Assembly: GCA_025981645.1 (NCBI GenBank)
Contig: JAICXH010000021.1
Span: 1-34,823, forward strand
Reading direction: 5' to 3'
DNA length: 34,823 nt
Source of the DNA: Burkholderiales bacterium
Lineage (GTDB): Bacteria; Pseudomonadota; Gammaproteobacteria; Burkholderiales; Casimicrobiaceae
Shown piece after piece: positions 1-9,465 of this stretch. The position numbers and the translations under genes are program-made. Under the pieces are notes generated by a model that saw only the letters and a list, made by a program, of their open reading frames with translations, ran no database searches and was not told where the DNA came from. The number at the start of each line of letters is the position of its first letter. The stretch's first letter is position 1.

Positions 1-2837
1 AGGTCGGGCGCTGCAAATTCATGGCTGCGCGCGTGCAGGTCGGCGAACGACGGTGGAGACGCCGTGTTGTCGGCGACGACGCGCAACAGCGGCCGATCCT
101 TCGTCCGCGATTCGGGAGGCACGCCGATGTCGATCGTCTCGGCGACAGACTCCCCGAGGCCCGCGACGACCGGCGCATGATTCGCCGGGACCGGCGCGCC
201 GACTTCGGGCAGATCGATCGGCGGCGGCAACGCGTGCGGGTCGAGCGACACCGGCGGCTCGTCTGCGGCGGCGGCGTCGAGCGCGTGCGCATCGTACGTC
301 TCGGTCTGCGCCTCGGACTGTTCGGGCGCTTCGGGCCCTTCGCGCACGTCGGCCATCGACGCCACTTCGGCCGCGGGCGCGGACGTCTGCGCCGTTGCGG
401 GAACCGGCCGAGCCGGGCTCGGCTGGACCGGCGGGAGCTCGGTCTCGACCGCCGCGACCGCGCGGTCGAGCGCGGTGGGCTCGGTGGCAATGCGGCCGGT
501 CGCACGCAGCTCGGAAACCCATTTGCCAAACGAAAGCTGCGCGATCCTGATCAGCTCGAGGATCGTCGGAGTGACGCGCCGGTCGTCTTCGAGTACGCGG
601 TTCAACACTCGCTCGACGCCCCACGCCTGCTCGCCAAGCTCGGTCAGGCCGACCATGCGGCCGCTGCCCTTCAGCGTGTGGAACTGGCGCCGCACGCTCA
701 CCAGCGCGTCGCGGTCGGCGCTATTGTGGGCAAGCGCGCGGTGACCGTCGTCGACGGTTCCGAGGACCTCGACCGCTTCGGTGAGGTAGATGTCGAGAAG
801 CTCGGCGTCGAGGCTGCCCGCGTCGGTTGCGAGGAGGCGCTGCGTTTCCTCGGAAATCTCAGGCGTCGGAGCGGCGGCAGCATCGGCGATCCGTTCGACG
901 CTCGCCGGAACCGCCGCCTCGGCGGGCCCGGCATCGAGGTCACGCAGGGCGGCGCGCACCTCGACTGCGAGGTCGGCGTCGCCGATGAGCTCGGCGTCAT
1001 CGCGCAGGCTCGCGAACTTCGCTCGCAGCGCGGCGCGCGCGACGGGATCGGCCGGCGCTGCGCGCACTTCGTCGACGAGGTGCGGCAGCGCCGCACGCAG
1101 CTCGGAGATCGAATGCTCGACCGAGGCGCGCTCGACGGGCGCCGCCTCCGGTGCGGTGCCGAGCCGCTTCGCGATCAGTGGCGCGATCATCTGCGCGGCA
1201 CCGGGGCGCTGCTGCAGCACGGCGTCGACGTAGAAGCCCAGACCCGAAAGCGATTCGGCAAGGAGCTCGAGCTCGTCGTTGCCAATCGGCGCGTCCTGCT
1301 GCGTCAATGCATCGATCTCCTTCTCGCAGAGCGCGAGCAGATGCTCGGCGTCGTCGAGGTCGAGCATCCGCAGCGCGCCGCGAACCTGCTGGCTGTCGCG
1401 GGCGAGCCCGGCGAGGTCGGTGCGCTTCGAGCGATCGCGGAAGAACGCGTCGAGGACCTGCTCCATGCGGCGCAGGTTGACCTGCACCTCGTGCATCACC
1501 TGCGTCAGCAGCGCGCGGTCCTGCGCGCGCTTCGACATCTCGTCGAGCATCGCAGCACCGCCGGCGGCGACTTCACGTCCCGCACGGGCAGCGTCGAGCC
1601 GCGCGATCATCGTATCGACCTGCGCAGTGAAGTCCGGCGCGAGGTGGCTGCGGTTTTCGAGCGCGTTTTCGACGAGCAGCAGCGCAGTCGCGAATTCGAT
1701 CGCGACGGTCTCCGGCACGCCGCTATCGGGGATCTCGTCAAGCCGCAGCGAGAGCGCGGCGGTCAGCGTAACGAGCGCAGGTGGTCCGACCTCGGTCGAC
1801 TTGGCGTTGATCGAAGCGACGAGCTGGCGCAACCGCGCGAGCAGGTCGGGACGGCCCGAAGCCGCCTTCAACCATGCGTCCTTGGCGGAGGCGATCTGCT
1901 CGCGTGCTTCGCGCAGGATCGGCTGCAGCCGCACGACGTCGGCGCCCTGCGCAGCGCGCGACGGAATCAGCTCGCGCAGGCGAAACGCGCGCTGCACGGC
2001 ATCGATCCCGGGGGCCCCGGGATGGGCGATCGCGACGTGATAGAGAACTTCGCGACGCAGCCGATCGGACACCTTCGCGCCGCCCTCGGCGACCCGCCTG
2101 ATCTGCATGTCGATGCGCGCCACCAGCTGCTTGGCGCCGAAGCTCGCCTCGATGGCACCGCTTTCGAGACCCTCGAGGAACGCGCTCACGGTCCACCAGA
2201 ACGCATGCAGCGCGGGCGGCGTCGCGATTTCGTCGATCCCGCCGATCGCTCGGCGCATCGTGCCGAGGCCCGCTGCGTTGCCGCGCAGCCAGTCGAGCAG
2301 GCCGTGCTGGTAATCGCGTCGCTGCTGCAGGAGCTGCGGGAGGAGGCTCGCCGCGGGAGCGATCTCGTGTGCGCCCAGGCGCGGCGCGCGCACGTCGAGA
2401 TCTGGATAGAAGAGCTCGGCCGGCGACACCACGGTGACGCCGCGGCCGCGTTGCATCGCCTCGAACTCGGGGAAGAGCTCGAGCGGCACCGGGGCGGCGC
2501 CGTTGGCCACCTCGTCGAGAAATACCTGCAGCCTGCGGCACGCGCGATCGACGCGCTCGATCAGTTCGGGGGCGTCGACCACCGGGCGCTCGTCTATCGA
2601 CGCGAGCTGGCGCTCGATCTCGTCGGTGTAGGCGGTGACCGCGTCGAGACCAACCATCTGCAGCGCGCCCGCCGCCTGGTGCACGTGTGCGCGCGCGTGC
2701 TTGAGCGACGCAGGGTCCGAGAAATCGGCGCGGAACGCGGCGAGCGCCTCGAGGCCGCGCGTCAGCGACTGGTCGATCTCGCCCTGCACCCACGACAACG
2801 GGCCGACGTCGAATTCGCGTGTGGACTCGGTAAGCAC
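1..2837 (-). CDS. pilL: PilL/ChpA-type chemotaxis histidine kinase, 3' end beyond window
   Basis: Hybrid CheA-like kinase of the Pil-Chp system, which controls type IV pilus twitching. About 945 codons are visible and the reading frame is still open at the left edge, so the ATPase, CheW and receiver domains expected in this family lie outside the window. The GTG at 2837 is chosen because it gives the family-typical N-terminus (FDVGPLSWVQGEIDQSL, residues 9-25); an upstream TTG at 2855 is possible. The region around residues 45-64 resembles a phosphotransfer (Hpt) helix, but the usual H-x-x-K-G is H-Q-A-A-G, so it may not be phosphorylated. A second Hpt-like helix lies near residues 470-510. 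A canonical Hpt motif, FHTLKGSGRMVG, puts the phosphoacceptor at His720, followed by an Ala/Pro-rich linker. The gene follows pilJ by 27 nt in the same frame. Confidence 0.9.
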   Translation of the reverse strand, partial: MLTESTREFDVGPLSWVQGEIDQSLTRGLEALAAFRADFSDPASLKHARAHVHQAAGALQMVGLDAVTAYTDEIERQLASIDERPVVDAPELIERVDRACRRLQVFLDEVANGAAPVPLELFPEFEAMQRGRGVTVVSPAELFYPDLDVRAPRLGAHEIAPAASLLPQLLQQRRDYQHGLLDWLRGNAAGLGTMRRAIGGIDEIATPPALHAFWWTVSAFLEGLESGAIEASFGAKQLVARIDMQIRRVAEGGAKVSDRLRREVLYHVAIAHPGAPGIDAVQRAFRLRELIPSRAAQGADVVRLQPILREAREQIASAKDAWLKAASGRPDLLARLRQLVASINAKSTEVGPPALVTLTAALSLRLDEIPDSGVPETVAIEFATALLLVENALENRSHLAPDFTAQVDTMIARLDAARAGREVAAGGAAMLDEMSKRAQDRALLTQVMHEVQVNLRRMEQVLDAFFRDRSKRTDLAGLARDSQQVRGALRMLDLDDAEHLLALCEKEIDALTQQDAPIGNDELELLAESLSGLGFYVDAVLQQRPGAAQMIAPLIAKRLGTAPEAAPVERASVEHSISELRAALPHLVDEVRAAPADPVARAALRAKFASLRDDAELIGDADLAVEVRAALRDLDAGPAEAAVPASVERIADAAAAPTPEISEETQRLLATDAGSLDAELLDIYLTEAVEVLGTVDDGHRALAHNSADRDALVSVRRQFHTLKGSGRMVGLTELGEQAWGVERVLNRVLEDDRRVTPTILELIRIAQLSFGKWVSELRATGRIATEPTALDRAVAAVETELPPVQPSPARPVPATAQTSAPAAEVASMADVREGPEAPEQSEAQTETYDAHALDAAAADEPPVSLDPHALPPPIDLPEVGAPVPANHAPVVAGLGESVAETIDIGVPPESRTKDRPLLRVVADNTASPPSFADLHARSHEFAAPD

Positions 2838-2864
2838 GATGCGCCCGCTCGGCAATCCTGCGCG

Positions 2865-4739
2865 CTAAACCTTGAAGCCCGCGACCGAGCTCCGCAGCTC
2901 GGCGGCGAGGCGCGTCAACTGGCCGATCGACACGTTGGTCTGCTTCGATCCTTCGGTCGCCTCCTCGGACACGCGCAGGATCGCCTGCATGCCGCGCGTC
3001 ACCTCGGAGACGGATTCGGCCTGCGTCTGCGTGCGCGCCGAGATCTGGCCGATCAGCTCGGCGAGCTCGCGCGACACGCGCTGGATGTCGGTAAGCGCCT
3101 GGCCCGCCGCGTCGGAGAGCTTTGCGCCCTCGACGACACCGACGGTCGACTTCTCCATCGCCGCCACCGCATCCTGGGTGTCGGCCTGGATGGTCTTCAC
3201 GATCGCCTCGATCTGCTTCGTCGCCTCGCCCGAGCGCTCGGCGAGCCGCTGCACTTCCTCGGCGACGACGGTGAAGCCGCGTCCGGCCTCGCCTGCCGAG
3301 GCCGCCTGGATCGCGGCGTTCAGCGCGAGTACGTTGGTCTGCTCGGTGATGTCCGAGATGAGCTCGACGATCTCGCCGATTTCGAGCGACGATTCGCCGA
3401 GCCGTTTGATCCGCTTCGAGGTGTCCTGGATCTGCGTGCGGATGTCGTTCATGCCGGCGATCTGGTTCTGCACCGCGCGACCGCCCTGTTCCGCGGCGCC
3501 GAGCTGCGTCTGCGCGACCTTCGCCGACTGGTTCGCATGCGTCGCGACTTCGCTGATCGAGTGCGCCATCGAAAGCACCGAAGCCGACGCCTGCTGGATC
3601 TCACGATTCTGGTGCTGCGAGGCCTCGTACAGGCGGTTGGAGATCGCCTGCGTCTCCTGCGTCGCCTTGGTCACCTGGTCGGTCGCCGAATTGATCCCGC
3701 GCACCAGCGTGCGCAGTTCGTCGATCGTAAAGTTGATCGAGTCGGCGATTGCGCCGGTGACGTCCTCGGTGACCGAAGCCTGGACGGTGAGATCGCCGTC
3801 GGCGAGGTTGCCCATCTCGTTCAGGAGCCGCAGGATCGCCTCCTGGTTGCGCTTGTTCTCGTGCTCGCTCTCCTGCGAGCGCGTACGCGCCTCGGCGAGC
3901 AGCACCTTCGCGGAGAGCGCGAGGCACCCGAGCGAGACCAGGGCAAGCACGGCAGCCAGCACGAGGTTCGGCAGGCGCCAATGAGCGCCGGCTTCGTACA
4001 GGCCGGCGAGCGCCGCAGCGTCGCCGAGCAGCGGCTCCGCCTCGGCGTCGATGCTGCGTGCGAGCCCGGTCATCACCGTGCGCGCCGCGAGGCCGGCGTC
4101 GGGTGCGACCCCTGCGGCCGCGGGCGCAGCCGCCGCTGGAGCAGCGTCGCGCTCATGGCCGAGAAGCTGGGCCGTCGCCGCATCGATCTTCTGCCAGCGC
4201 GTTTTCACTTCAGCGAGCTTCGCAACCATCGCCGCCGAGGGCACGGCGGCAAGCCAACTCGGTCCGGTGGCAACCGCCTCAGGCAGCGTGCCGAGATCGG
4301 CAGCGAAGCGCTGCCGGCTGTCGCGTACGACCGCGAATGCCTGCCGCTCGCCCTGGGCGGCCTGCGCGGCCGCGCGTGCGAGGCGCTGCGACATCGTCTG
4401 CATGTCGGACACCGTCCGCACGCTCTGCGCGAAGCGGGTGGCCGCACCGTTGTCGAAATAGACGACGAGCACGGCGAGCACGACGAACAGCAGCGCGAGC
4501 GCACCGAGGGTCTGGAACTGCCGCAGGACCGGGAGTCCGCCGATGAGCGGGAGGCGCGACGGCACCGGAGCGGCGTTCGCGGCGACGCGGATCTGCTCGA
4601 TCCCCGACGCCGGCGTCAACGGATCGAACGGCTCCGCGGGGCTCGCGACCATGCGCACCTGAGTCGTCGGCGGGTCGAAATCGATGCTCTCGCCAGCGGA
4701 TGCATCCGCACCGCGCATCTTCGACATTCTCAGTGCCAT
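2865..4739 (-). CDS. pilJ: PilJ, twitching-motility methyl-accepting chemotaxis protein
   Basis: Membrane chemoreceptor that signals to PilL through PilI. It has 624 residues: a cytoplasmic Pro/Ala-rich start, transmembrane helix 1 (about 77-95), a periplasmic domain (about 96-256), transmembrane helix 2 (about 257-281), a HAMP-like linker, then a long coiled-coil signalling domain to the C-terminus. The hairpin tip that contacts CheW and CheA is clear at about 462-489 ([17 protein letters not shown] and [14 protein letters not shown]). The ATG at 4739 is preceded by a strong ribosome binding site, GGAGGAAG at 4748-4741. The frame stays open to 5045, but the upstream part has no family resemblance and overlaps pilI. 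No methyltransferase gene (pilK) follows; the next gene is pilL. Confidence 0.95.
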   Translation of the reverse strand: MALRMSKMRGADASAGESIDFDPPTTQVRMVASPAEPFDPLTPASGIEQIRVAANAAPVPSRLPLIGGLPVLRQFQTLGALALLFVVLAVLVVYFDNGAATRFAQSVRTVSDMQTMSQRLARAAAQAAQGERQAFAVVRDSRQRFAADLGTLPEAVATGPSWLAAVPSAAMVAKLAEVKTRWQKIDAATAQLLGHERDAAPAAAAPAAAGVAPDAGLAARTVMTGLARSIDAEAEPLLGDAAALAGLYEAGAHWRLPNLVLAAVLALVSLGCLALSAKVLLAEARTRSQESEHENKRNQEAILRLLNEMGNLADGDLTVQASVTEDVTGAIADSINFTIDELRTLVRGINSATDQVTKATQETQAISNRLYEASQHQNREIQQASASVLSMAHSISEVATHANQSAKVAQTQLGAAEQGGRAVQNQIAGMNDIRTQIQDTSKRIKRLGESSLEIGEIVELISDITEQTNVLALNAAIQAASAGEAGRGFTVVAEEVQRLAERSGEATKQIEAIVKTIQADTQDAVAAMEKSTVGVVEGAKLSDAAGQALTDIQRVSRELAELIGQISARTQTQAESVSEVTRGMQAILRVSEEATEGSKQTNVSIGQLTRLAAELRSSVAGFKV

Positions 4740-4788
4740 GCTTCCTCCGGATTCCGGCGCATCACGCAAGCGGGGCGCGCGCACCGTC

Positions 4789-5310
4789 TCATGTTCCCAC
4801 CTGCAGGAACGACGGATCGCGCGTGAGGGCGACGAGGTCGATCTCCTGCCACGTATTGCCGTCGGCGTCGGAACAGCGCTGGGCGTACCAGTCAGGCGCA
4901 CCCGGGGGTGGCGCGTGCCCGGCGAGCTCGGCGATGTTGCGCAGCCCGGTGACCCGCTCGACGACCAGCCCCGCGTTGAGGTCGCCCGAGCGCGACGCGA
5001 AGAGCAGCAGCCTTGCCGCGGGTCCGCCAGGGACCGGCGCCGCACCGGTGAACGCGGCGAAATCGACGATGCTGTACAGATTGCCGCGGATGTTGGCGAG
5101 CCCGAGAAACCAGTCCCGGGTGAGCGGCACGCGCGCGATCGGCGGCACCGCGATCACCTCGCCGGCGTCGGCGAGGCGAACGAGCCACTGCGTGCCCGCG
5201 CAGACGAACGACAGCCGCGACGATTCGACCTGCGCCGCCGTGCGCGTGGCGAGGCGCGCCGCGAGCTCCTGCTGGAACGAGCGCAGATCGAGGCGCGCGG
5301 CGCGCGTCAT
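4789..5310 (-). CDS. pilI: PilI, CheW-like adaptor protein
   Basis: A 173-residue CheW-family scaffold expected to couple the PilJ receptor to the PilL kinase. The CheW fold is visible from about residue 30, with the characteristic [15 protein letters not shown] segment in the middle and a second-half strand pattern ([19 protein letters not shown]). The ATG at 5310 overlaps the pilH stop codon as ATGA, which indicates translational coupling and decides the start over longer in-frame options. The stop lies 49 nt before the pilJ start. Confidence 0.92.
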   Translation of the reverse strand: MTRAARLDLRSFQQELAARLATRTAAQVESSRLSFVCAGTQWLVRLADAGEVIAVPPIARVPLTRDWFLGLANIRGNLYSIVDFAAFTGAAPVPGGPAARLLLFASRSGDLNAGLVVERVTGLRNIAELAGHAPPPGAPDWYAQRCSDADGNTWQEIDLVALTRDPSFLQVGT

Positions 5311-5684
5311 GGCGCCGCCTCGAGCGACTGGATCTTCGCGAGCAGTTCGGCACGCACGACGGGCTTCACGACGTAATCGCGTGCACCCTGGCGCAGCCCC
5401 CAGATGCGGTCGGTTTCCTGGCTCTTCGACGTGCACATGATCACGGGAATCGCCCGCGTCTCCGGGTCGCGGCTGATCGCGCGCGTCGCCTGGAAGCCGT
5501 TCAGGCCCGGCATGACGACGTCCATCAGGATGAGGTCGGGACGCAGCGCCCGCGCCTTCGCGATCGCATCCTCGCCGCTGTCGCTCTCCACCACCTCGTA
5601 GCCGGCGCGCGAAAGCAGGTCGTGCAGCACGTGCCGCTCGGTCGGCGAATCATCGACGACAAGAATCCTGCGGATCGAATTCAT
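5307..5684 (-). CDS. pilH: PilH, single-domain response regulator
   Basis: A 125-residue CheY-like receiver of the Pil-Chp system. The acidic pocket is D11/D12, the phosphoacceptor is D55 ([16 protein letters not shown]), with T85 and K107 (VVKPV) completing the active site. The signature [13 protein letters not shown] and the motif [18 protein letters not shown] match PilH rather than PilG. The ATG at 5684 is preferred because the receiver fold starts there and AAGGCGG lies just upstream. An in-frame ATG at 5762 overlaps the pilG stop and would add 26 residues. PilH is thought to oppose or buffer PilG output; here that is family knowledge only. Confidence 0.93.
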   Translation of the reverse strand: MNSIRRILVVDDSPTERHVLHDLLSRAGYEVVESDSGEDAIAKARALRPDLILMDVVMPGLNGFQATRAISRDPETRAIPVIMCTSKSQETDRIWGLRQGARDYVVKPVVRAELLAKIQSLEAAP

Positions 5685-5761
5685 GTGGGCCGCCTTGCGC
5701 TCCGCCTCCGAGCGAACCTGCGCGACGACGGCGCGTGCGGTCGGATGTCCGCTACCGCTCA

Positions 5762-6172
5762 TCAGGCCGCCTCGGCGCGCGTGTGTGCGGCGACGGCCTT
5801 CAGCAGACTGTCCTTGGTGAACGGCTTGGTCAGGTACTGGTCCGAGCCGACCATGCGACCGCGCGCGCGGTCGAACAGGCCATCCTTCGACGACAGCATT
5901 ACCACCGGCGTCCGGCGAAAGCGCGGATTGCGCTTGATCAGCGCGCAGGTCTGGTAGCCGTCGAGGCGAGGCATCATGATGTCGACGAAGACGAGGTCAG
6001 GCTGATGGTCGGCAACCTTGGCTAGCGCATCGAAGCCGTCTTCGGCGAGGATCACCGTGCACCCGGCCTGCAGCAGGAAGATTTCCGCGCTGCGGCGAAT
6101 GGTGTTCGAATCGTCGATCACCATCACCTTCGCGCCGTGCAACGGGCTTCGCCCCTGCGTCTCGGTTGCCAT
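5762..6172 (-). CDS. pilG: PilG, single-domain response regulator
   Basis: A 136-residue receiver domain, first gene of the pilGHIJ-pilL operon. Active-site residues: D20/D21, phosphoacceptor D64 (FVDIMMPRLDGYQTC), S95 and K116 (YLTKPFTK). The segment VMVIDDSNTIRRSAEIFL is typical of PilG. The ATG at 6172 has GAGGA about 7 nt upstream, and this start agrees with the family. PilG transmits PilL phosphorylation to the pilus extension machinery and, in some species, to adenylate cyclase (family knowledge). The operon promoter should lie just upstream, in 6173-6300, near a small hairpin. Confidence 0.94.
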   Translation of the reverse strand: MATETQGRSPLHGAKVMVIDDSNTIRRSAEIFLLQAGCTVILAEDGFDALAKVADHQPDLVFVDIMMPRLDGYQTCALIKRNPRFRRTPVVMLSSKDGLFDRARGRMVGSDQYLTKPFTKDSLLKAVAAHTRAEAA

Positions 6173-6273
6173 CTGTTCCTCGTGGCCGAATCGGGCGGCA
6201 GCACTCCGCCGCCGGACAGCACGGTCCAGTCTGCCACGGACCGCGCGGGTTGACCAGAGCATAAAGCTTGCCG

Positions 6274-6296
6274 GAATCGGCCGCGAAAGCCGATTC
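6274..6296. repeat. Small inverted repeat in the pilG leader region
   Basis: GAATCGGC (6274-6281) and GCCGATTC (6289-6296) are exact inverse complements around the 7-nt spacer CGCGAAA. It lies about 100 nt upstream of the pilG start codon, a position that would suit an operator or a leader hairpin. There is no T-run, so it is not a typical terminator. Function is unknown. Confidence 0.5.
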
Positions 6297-6454
6297 TGAC
6301 GCCAATGCAACAGGAAGGACAAATATCCCCGCCGGAACTGCCGCGGCGCGGCAGGGACTGCCGTCTGGGGAAGCACCACAGACCGGCACCGACCCCATTT
6401 CACGGATGCGCGGCGCCGGGTCGAGCGGTCGGGATTCTGCGGGGCGCTCTACAG

Positions 6455-6557
6455 CGACCGTGGAGGCAGGGAGGGGATAACGTGACGCGCGAGTTCGGCC
6501 GCGAAACGCGGCCGGTGTAGAGCGCGTCACGGTATCCCCTCCCTGCCTCCGCGGTCG
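6455..6557. repeat. 103-bp nested inverted repeat (cruciform-like element)
   Basis: Two 36-nt arms, 6455-6490 and 6522-6557, are inverse complements with only 2 mismatches. The 31-nt loop contains a second hairpin: GGCCGCG (6497-6503), AAA, CGCGGCC (6507-6513). In addition GCGCGAGTTCG (6487-6497) is the inverse complement of bases 6556-6566, so an alternative pairing overlaps the main stem. There is no T-tract on either side. It could be a REP/MITE-like element, a rho-assisted terminator for ilvA, or a protein-binding site. Confidence 0.85.
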
Positions 6558-6648
6558 AACTCGCGCGCCCGAGCCTCCCCCACCGCTACCCGGCGCCGCG
6601 CGTCCGTGAAATCGGGCCCTTCGCGCCCTTGCAGAGCTTCCCCAGCGG

Positions 6649-8163
6649 TCAGCGGCCGAGAAAGAGGCGGTAGGCGGGATTGGCCGACTCGTCGACGCAG
6701 TCGTAGCCGAGGCGATCGAGAAAGCGCTTGAATTGCGCCTTGTCCTGCGGCGGGACCTGCATCCCGACCAGCACGCGACCGTAGTCGGCGCCGTGGTTGC
6801 GGTAATGAAAGAGGCTGATGTTCCAACCCGCGCTCATGCTCGACAGGAAGCGCATCAGCGCCCCCGGCCGCTCGGGAAACTCGAAGCGATAGAGGATTTC
6901 GTGCTCGGCGCTCGGCGCGTGGCCGCCGACGAGGTGACGCACGTGGAGCTTCGCCATCTCGTTGTCGGAGAGATCGAGCGCGCGGATGCGCCGGCGCGCG
7001 AGCGCGGCCAGCAGCCGGTCGGTCTCGCGCCGGTCGGCGACTTCGACGCCGACGAAGAGGTGCGCGACCTTCGGGTCGGCGTAGCGGTAATTGAATTCGG
7101 TGACAGAGCGCTTGCCGAGCAGCGCGCAGAACTCGCGGAAGCTCCCCGGGCGCTCGGGAATCGACACGGCGAGAATCGCTTCGCGCTGCTCGCCGAGCTC
7201 GGCACGCTCGGCGACGAAGCGCAAGCGATCGAAGTTCATGTTGGCGCCGCAGGCGACCGCTGCCACCGTGCGCCCCTTCGCGTTCTCGCGCGCCGCCCAG
7301 ACCTTGACGCCCGCGACCGAGAGCGCGCCCGAGGGCTCGAGAATCGCCCGCGTATCCTCGAACACGTCCTTCAGCGCCGCGCAAATCGCGTCGGTGTCGA
7401 CGCGGATCACCTCGTCGACGAAACGGCGCGCGAGGCGGAACGTCTCGCGCCCGACCTGGCGGACGGCGACGCCGTCGGCGAACAGTCCGACGTGCGGCAG
7501 CAGCACCCTGCGCCCGGCCGCAAGCGAGCGCGCCATCGCGTCGGAGTCCTCCGGCTGCACACCGATGATGCGAACCTCGGGGCGCACACGCTTCACATAG
7601 GCGGCAATGCCTCCGATGAGACCTCCGCCGCCGATCGCGACGAAGATCGCGTCGAGCGGACCCTGCCACTGGCGCAGGATCTCCATGCCGATCGTGCCCT
7701 GCCCCGCGATGACGTCGGGGTCGTCGTACGGGTGGACGAAGGTCGCCCCGCTGCGCTTCTGCCGCGCGAGCGCGTACGCGTAGGCGTCGGAATAGGAATC
7801 GCCGTGGAGCACGACCTTCGCGCCGCGCGCCTCGACCGCGGCGATCTTGATGTGCGGCGTCGTCACCGGCATCACGATCGTCGCGCGGCAGCGAAGGCGC
7901 TGCGCGGCGAGCGCGACGCCCTGCGCATGGTTTCCGGCCGATGCGGCGATCACTCCGCGCGCGCGCGCAGCCGCGGACAGATGCACCATCTTGTTGTAGG
8001 CACCGCGAAGCTTGAACGAGAACACGCTCTGCTGGTCCTCGCGCTTCAGCAGCACGCGGCTGCCGAGGCGGCGCGACAGCGCCGGCGCGAGCTCGAGCGG
8101 CGTTTCGACCGCGACGTCGTAGACCTTCGCGGTCAGGATTTTCTTGAGGTAATCGACCGCCAT
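6649..8163 (-). CDS. ilvA: Threonine dehydratase (deaminase), biosynthetic
   Basis: PLP enzyme converting L-threonine to 2-oxobutanoate and ammonia, the first step of isoleucine synthesis. It has 504 residues, close to the usual biosynthetic length. The PLP lysine is K51 (SFKLRGAYN); further cofactor-binding segments are SAGNHAQG (75-82) and the phosphate loop GGGGLIGG (178-185). The C-terminal third carries two ACT-like regulatory domains (around SIPERPGSFREFC and FEFPERPGALMRFL), expected for feedback inhibition by isoleucine. The start MAVDYLKKIL matches the family; an in-frame start at 8196 would add 11 unlikely residues. The sixA-like gene ends 55 nt upstream on the same strand. Confidence 0.95.
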   Translation of the reverse strand: MAVDYLKKILTAKVYDVAVETPLELAPALSRRLGSRVLLKREDQQSVFSFKLRGAYNKMVHLSAAARARGVIAASAGNHAQGVALAAQRLRCRATIVMPVTTPHIKIAAVEARGAKVVLHGDSYSDAYAYALARQKRSGATFVHPYDDPDVIAGQGTIGMEILRQWQGPLDAIFVAIGGGGLIGGIAAYVKRVRPEVRIIGVQPEDSDAMARSLAAGRRVLLPHVGLFADGVAVRQVGRETFRLARRFVDEVIRVDTDAICAALKDVFEDTRAILEPSGALSVAGVKVWAARENAKGRTVAAVACGANMNFDRLRFVAERAELGEQREAILAVSIPERPGSFREFCALLGKRSVTEFNYRYADPKVAHLFVGVEVADRRETDRLLAALARRRIRALDLSDNEMAKLHVRHLVGGHAPSAEHEILYRFEFPERPGALMRFLSSMSAGWNISLFHYRNHGADYGRVLVGMQVPPQDKAQFKRFLDRLGYDCVDESANPAYRLFLGR

Positions 8164-8218
8164 CGCCGGCCGCGGACCCGCGCAAAAAAGTGTCAAGCCT
8201 AGCAGAGCCAGAGGACGT

Positions 8219-8671
8219 TCAGACGAAGTCGGGCGCCAACACCGCCTTCACGACGACCGCCGCACCCGAGTCCTGCGCGCCCGACGCGAGCCACCATACG
8301 GCGCCCTTCTTCACCGCCCAGAAAGCCTCGCGGCCGGTGAGGAGCGTCGACACCACTTCGCCGAGGGTCGGCTGGTGGGCGACGACCAGCACCGCCTCGC
8401 GCGATTCCGGCCAACACGCTGCCGCCAGCACGGCGCGCGGCGAGGCGCCCGGAGCGAGGTCGGCGACGGTGGAAAAGCGCCGATTCAATGTCTGCGCCGT
8501 CTGCTGGCAGCGCTCGGCCGGCGACACCAGGACGCGGCAGGTCGCCGGCACGCGCCGGTCGAGCCACAGCGCCATCCGCTCGGCCTGGCGAACGCCTTTC
8601 GCGGTGAGCCGTCGGGCAACGTCGGGTTCGCCCGGCTCGGCGTCGCAATGCCGCCAGAGGATCAGGTCCAC
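8219..8671 (-). CDS. sixA: SixA-like histidine phosphatase family protein
   Basis: A 150-residue histidine phosphatase (phosphoglycerate-mutase fold) of the SixA type, which removes phosphate from histidine on phosphotransfer proteins. Visible catalytic residues: R7-H8 at the N-terminus (LWRHCDAE, where the common RHG is RHC), R54 (SPAERCQQTAQ) and H99 (VVAHQPTLGE). It starts with GTG at 8671; the N-terminus begins directly with the first beta strand, as in the family. It lies between dnaQ and ilvA on the same strand, 46 nt after dnaQ. The real substrate here is not shown by the sequence; PilL-type Hpt domains are one possibility, but only by proximity. Confidence 0.85.
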   Translation of the reverse strand: MDLILWRHCDAEPGEPDVARRLTAKGVRQAERMALWLDRRVPATCRVLVSPAERCQQTAQTLNRRFSTVADLAPGASPRAVLAAACWPESREAVLVVAHQPTLGEVVSTLLTGREAFWAVKKGAVWWLASGAQDSGAAVVVKAVLAPDFV

Positions 8672-8717
8672 GCGCCCGCGTCGATCGTCGCCGCGACGGA
8701 GCGGCGCTGGCGGCGGA

Positions 8718-9437
8718 TCACGGCGCCTCGGCTTCGAGCGCCAGCCAGACGCTGCCGAACTTCGACTCGCGGGCGAGCGCTTCGAGGTATGCGCGGTGCG
8801 CCGCTGTCTCCTCGTCGCTGACCGTCACCGCGACCGCGGCGCGCTCGGAAAGATCGTCGCGGCTCCCGCCCGCGGCACGCCGCTTCGGCGCCGGATCGAC
8901 GATGTCGATCGTCAGCGTCTCCTGACCGCGCGTCATCCGCAGGTACACCTCAGCGAGCAGGTTCGCGTCGAGCAGCGCCCCGTGTCGCGTGCGCTCCGCG
9001 TTCGACACGCCCAGGCGCTCGCAGAGCGCGTCGAGGTTGTTGCGCTTGCCCGGAAAGGCGTCGCGCGCGAGCAGCAGCGTGTCGGTCAGGCGCGCGTACA
9101 GCGACGCGCAGGGCGCGAGCCCGGCACGTTCGAGTTCCGCATCGAGGAAGCCGATGTCGAACGGCGCGTTGTGAATAATCCATTCGGCACCGCGAGCGAA
9201 CTCGACGAAGCGCGCGGCAATGTCGGCGAAACGCGGCTCGCCGGCGAGGTCGTCGCGGGTCATCCCGTGGACCTCGGTCGCGCCGGCGTCGATGTCTCGC
9301 TCGGGGTCGATCCTGACGTGCAGATCGCGCCCGGTGACGCGCCGATCGACGATCTCGACTGCGGCGAGCTCGATGATCCGATGGTCCTGGCGCCAATCGA
9401 GTCCGGTGGTCTCGGTGTCGAGGATGATCTGGCGCAT
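8718..9437 (-). CDS. dnaQ: DNA polymerase III epsilon subunit, 3'-5' proofreading exonuclease
   Basis: A 239-residue DEDDh exonuclease, near the usual length for the replicative proofreading subunit. Exo I is D7-T-E9 (LDTETTGLD), Exo II is HNAPFDIGFLD with D94, and Exo III is HGALLDANLL with H152 and D157. The segment KRNNLDALCERLGV is typical of DnaQ. The charged C-terminal tail (after about 175) would bind the alpha subunit. The ATG at 9437 gives a start right at the first strand. The common neighbour rnhA is absent; here dnaQ follows the PP2C gene by 28 nt. Confidence 0.94.
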   Translation of the reverse strand: MRQIILDTETTGLDWRQDHRIIELAAVEIVDRRVTGRDLHVRIDPERDIDAGATEVHGMTRDDLAGEPRFADIAARFVEFARGAEWIIHNAPFDIGFLDAELERAGLAPCASLYARLTDTLLLARDAFPGKRNNLDALCERLGVSNAERTRHGALLDANLLAEVYLRMTRGQETLTIDIVDPAPKRRAAGGSRDDLSERAAVAVTVSDEETAAHRAYLEALARESKFGSVWLALEAEAP

Positions 9438-9465
9438 CGGTGAGCTTCAGGGACGAGGAGCGATC

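Larger units (their letters stand above)
6173..6648. other. 476-bp non-coding gap between pilG and ilvA
   Basis: No convincing gene on either strand; the short open frames are low-complexity products of the high G+C. It holds the pilG leader, an 8-bp-stem hairpin at 6274-6296, and a large nested inverted repeat at 6455-6557 (both listed separately). Both flanking genes point leftwards, so the gap is downstream of ilvA and upstream of pilG. Confidence 0.7.

Noticed and set aside
21-4826. A 1,601-codon open frame on the plus strand
   Set aside because: It is antisense to pilL and pilJ, whose domains are unmistakable. Long antisense frames are expected at this G+C with a strong third-position bias, and the product is Arg-rich with no family resemblance.
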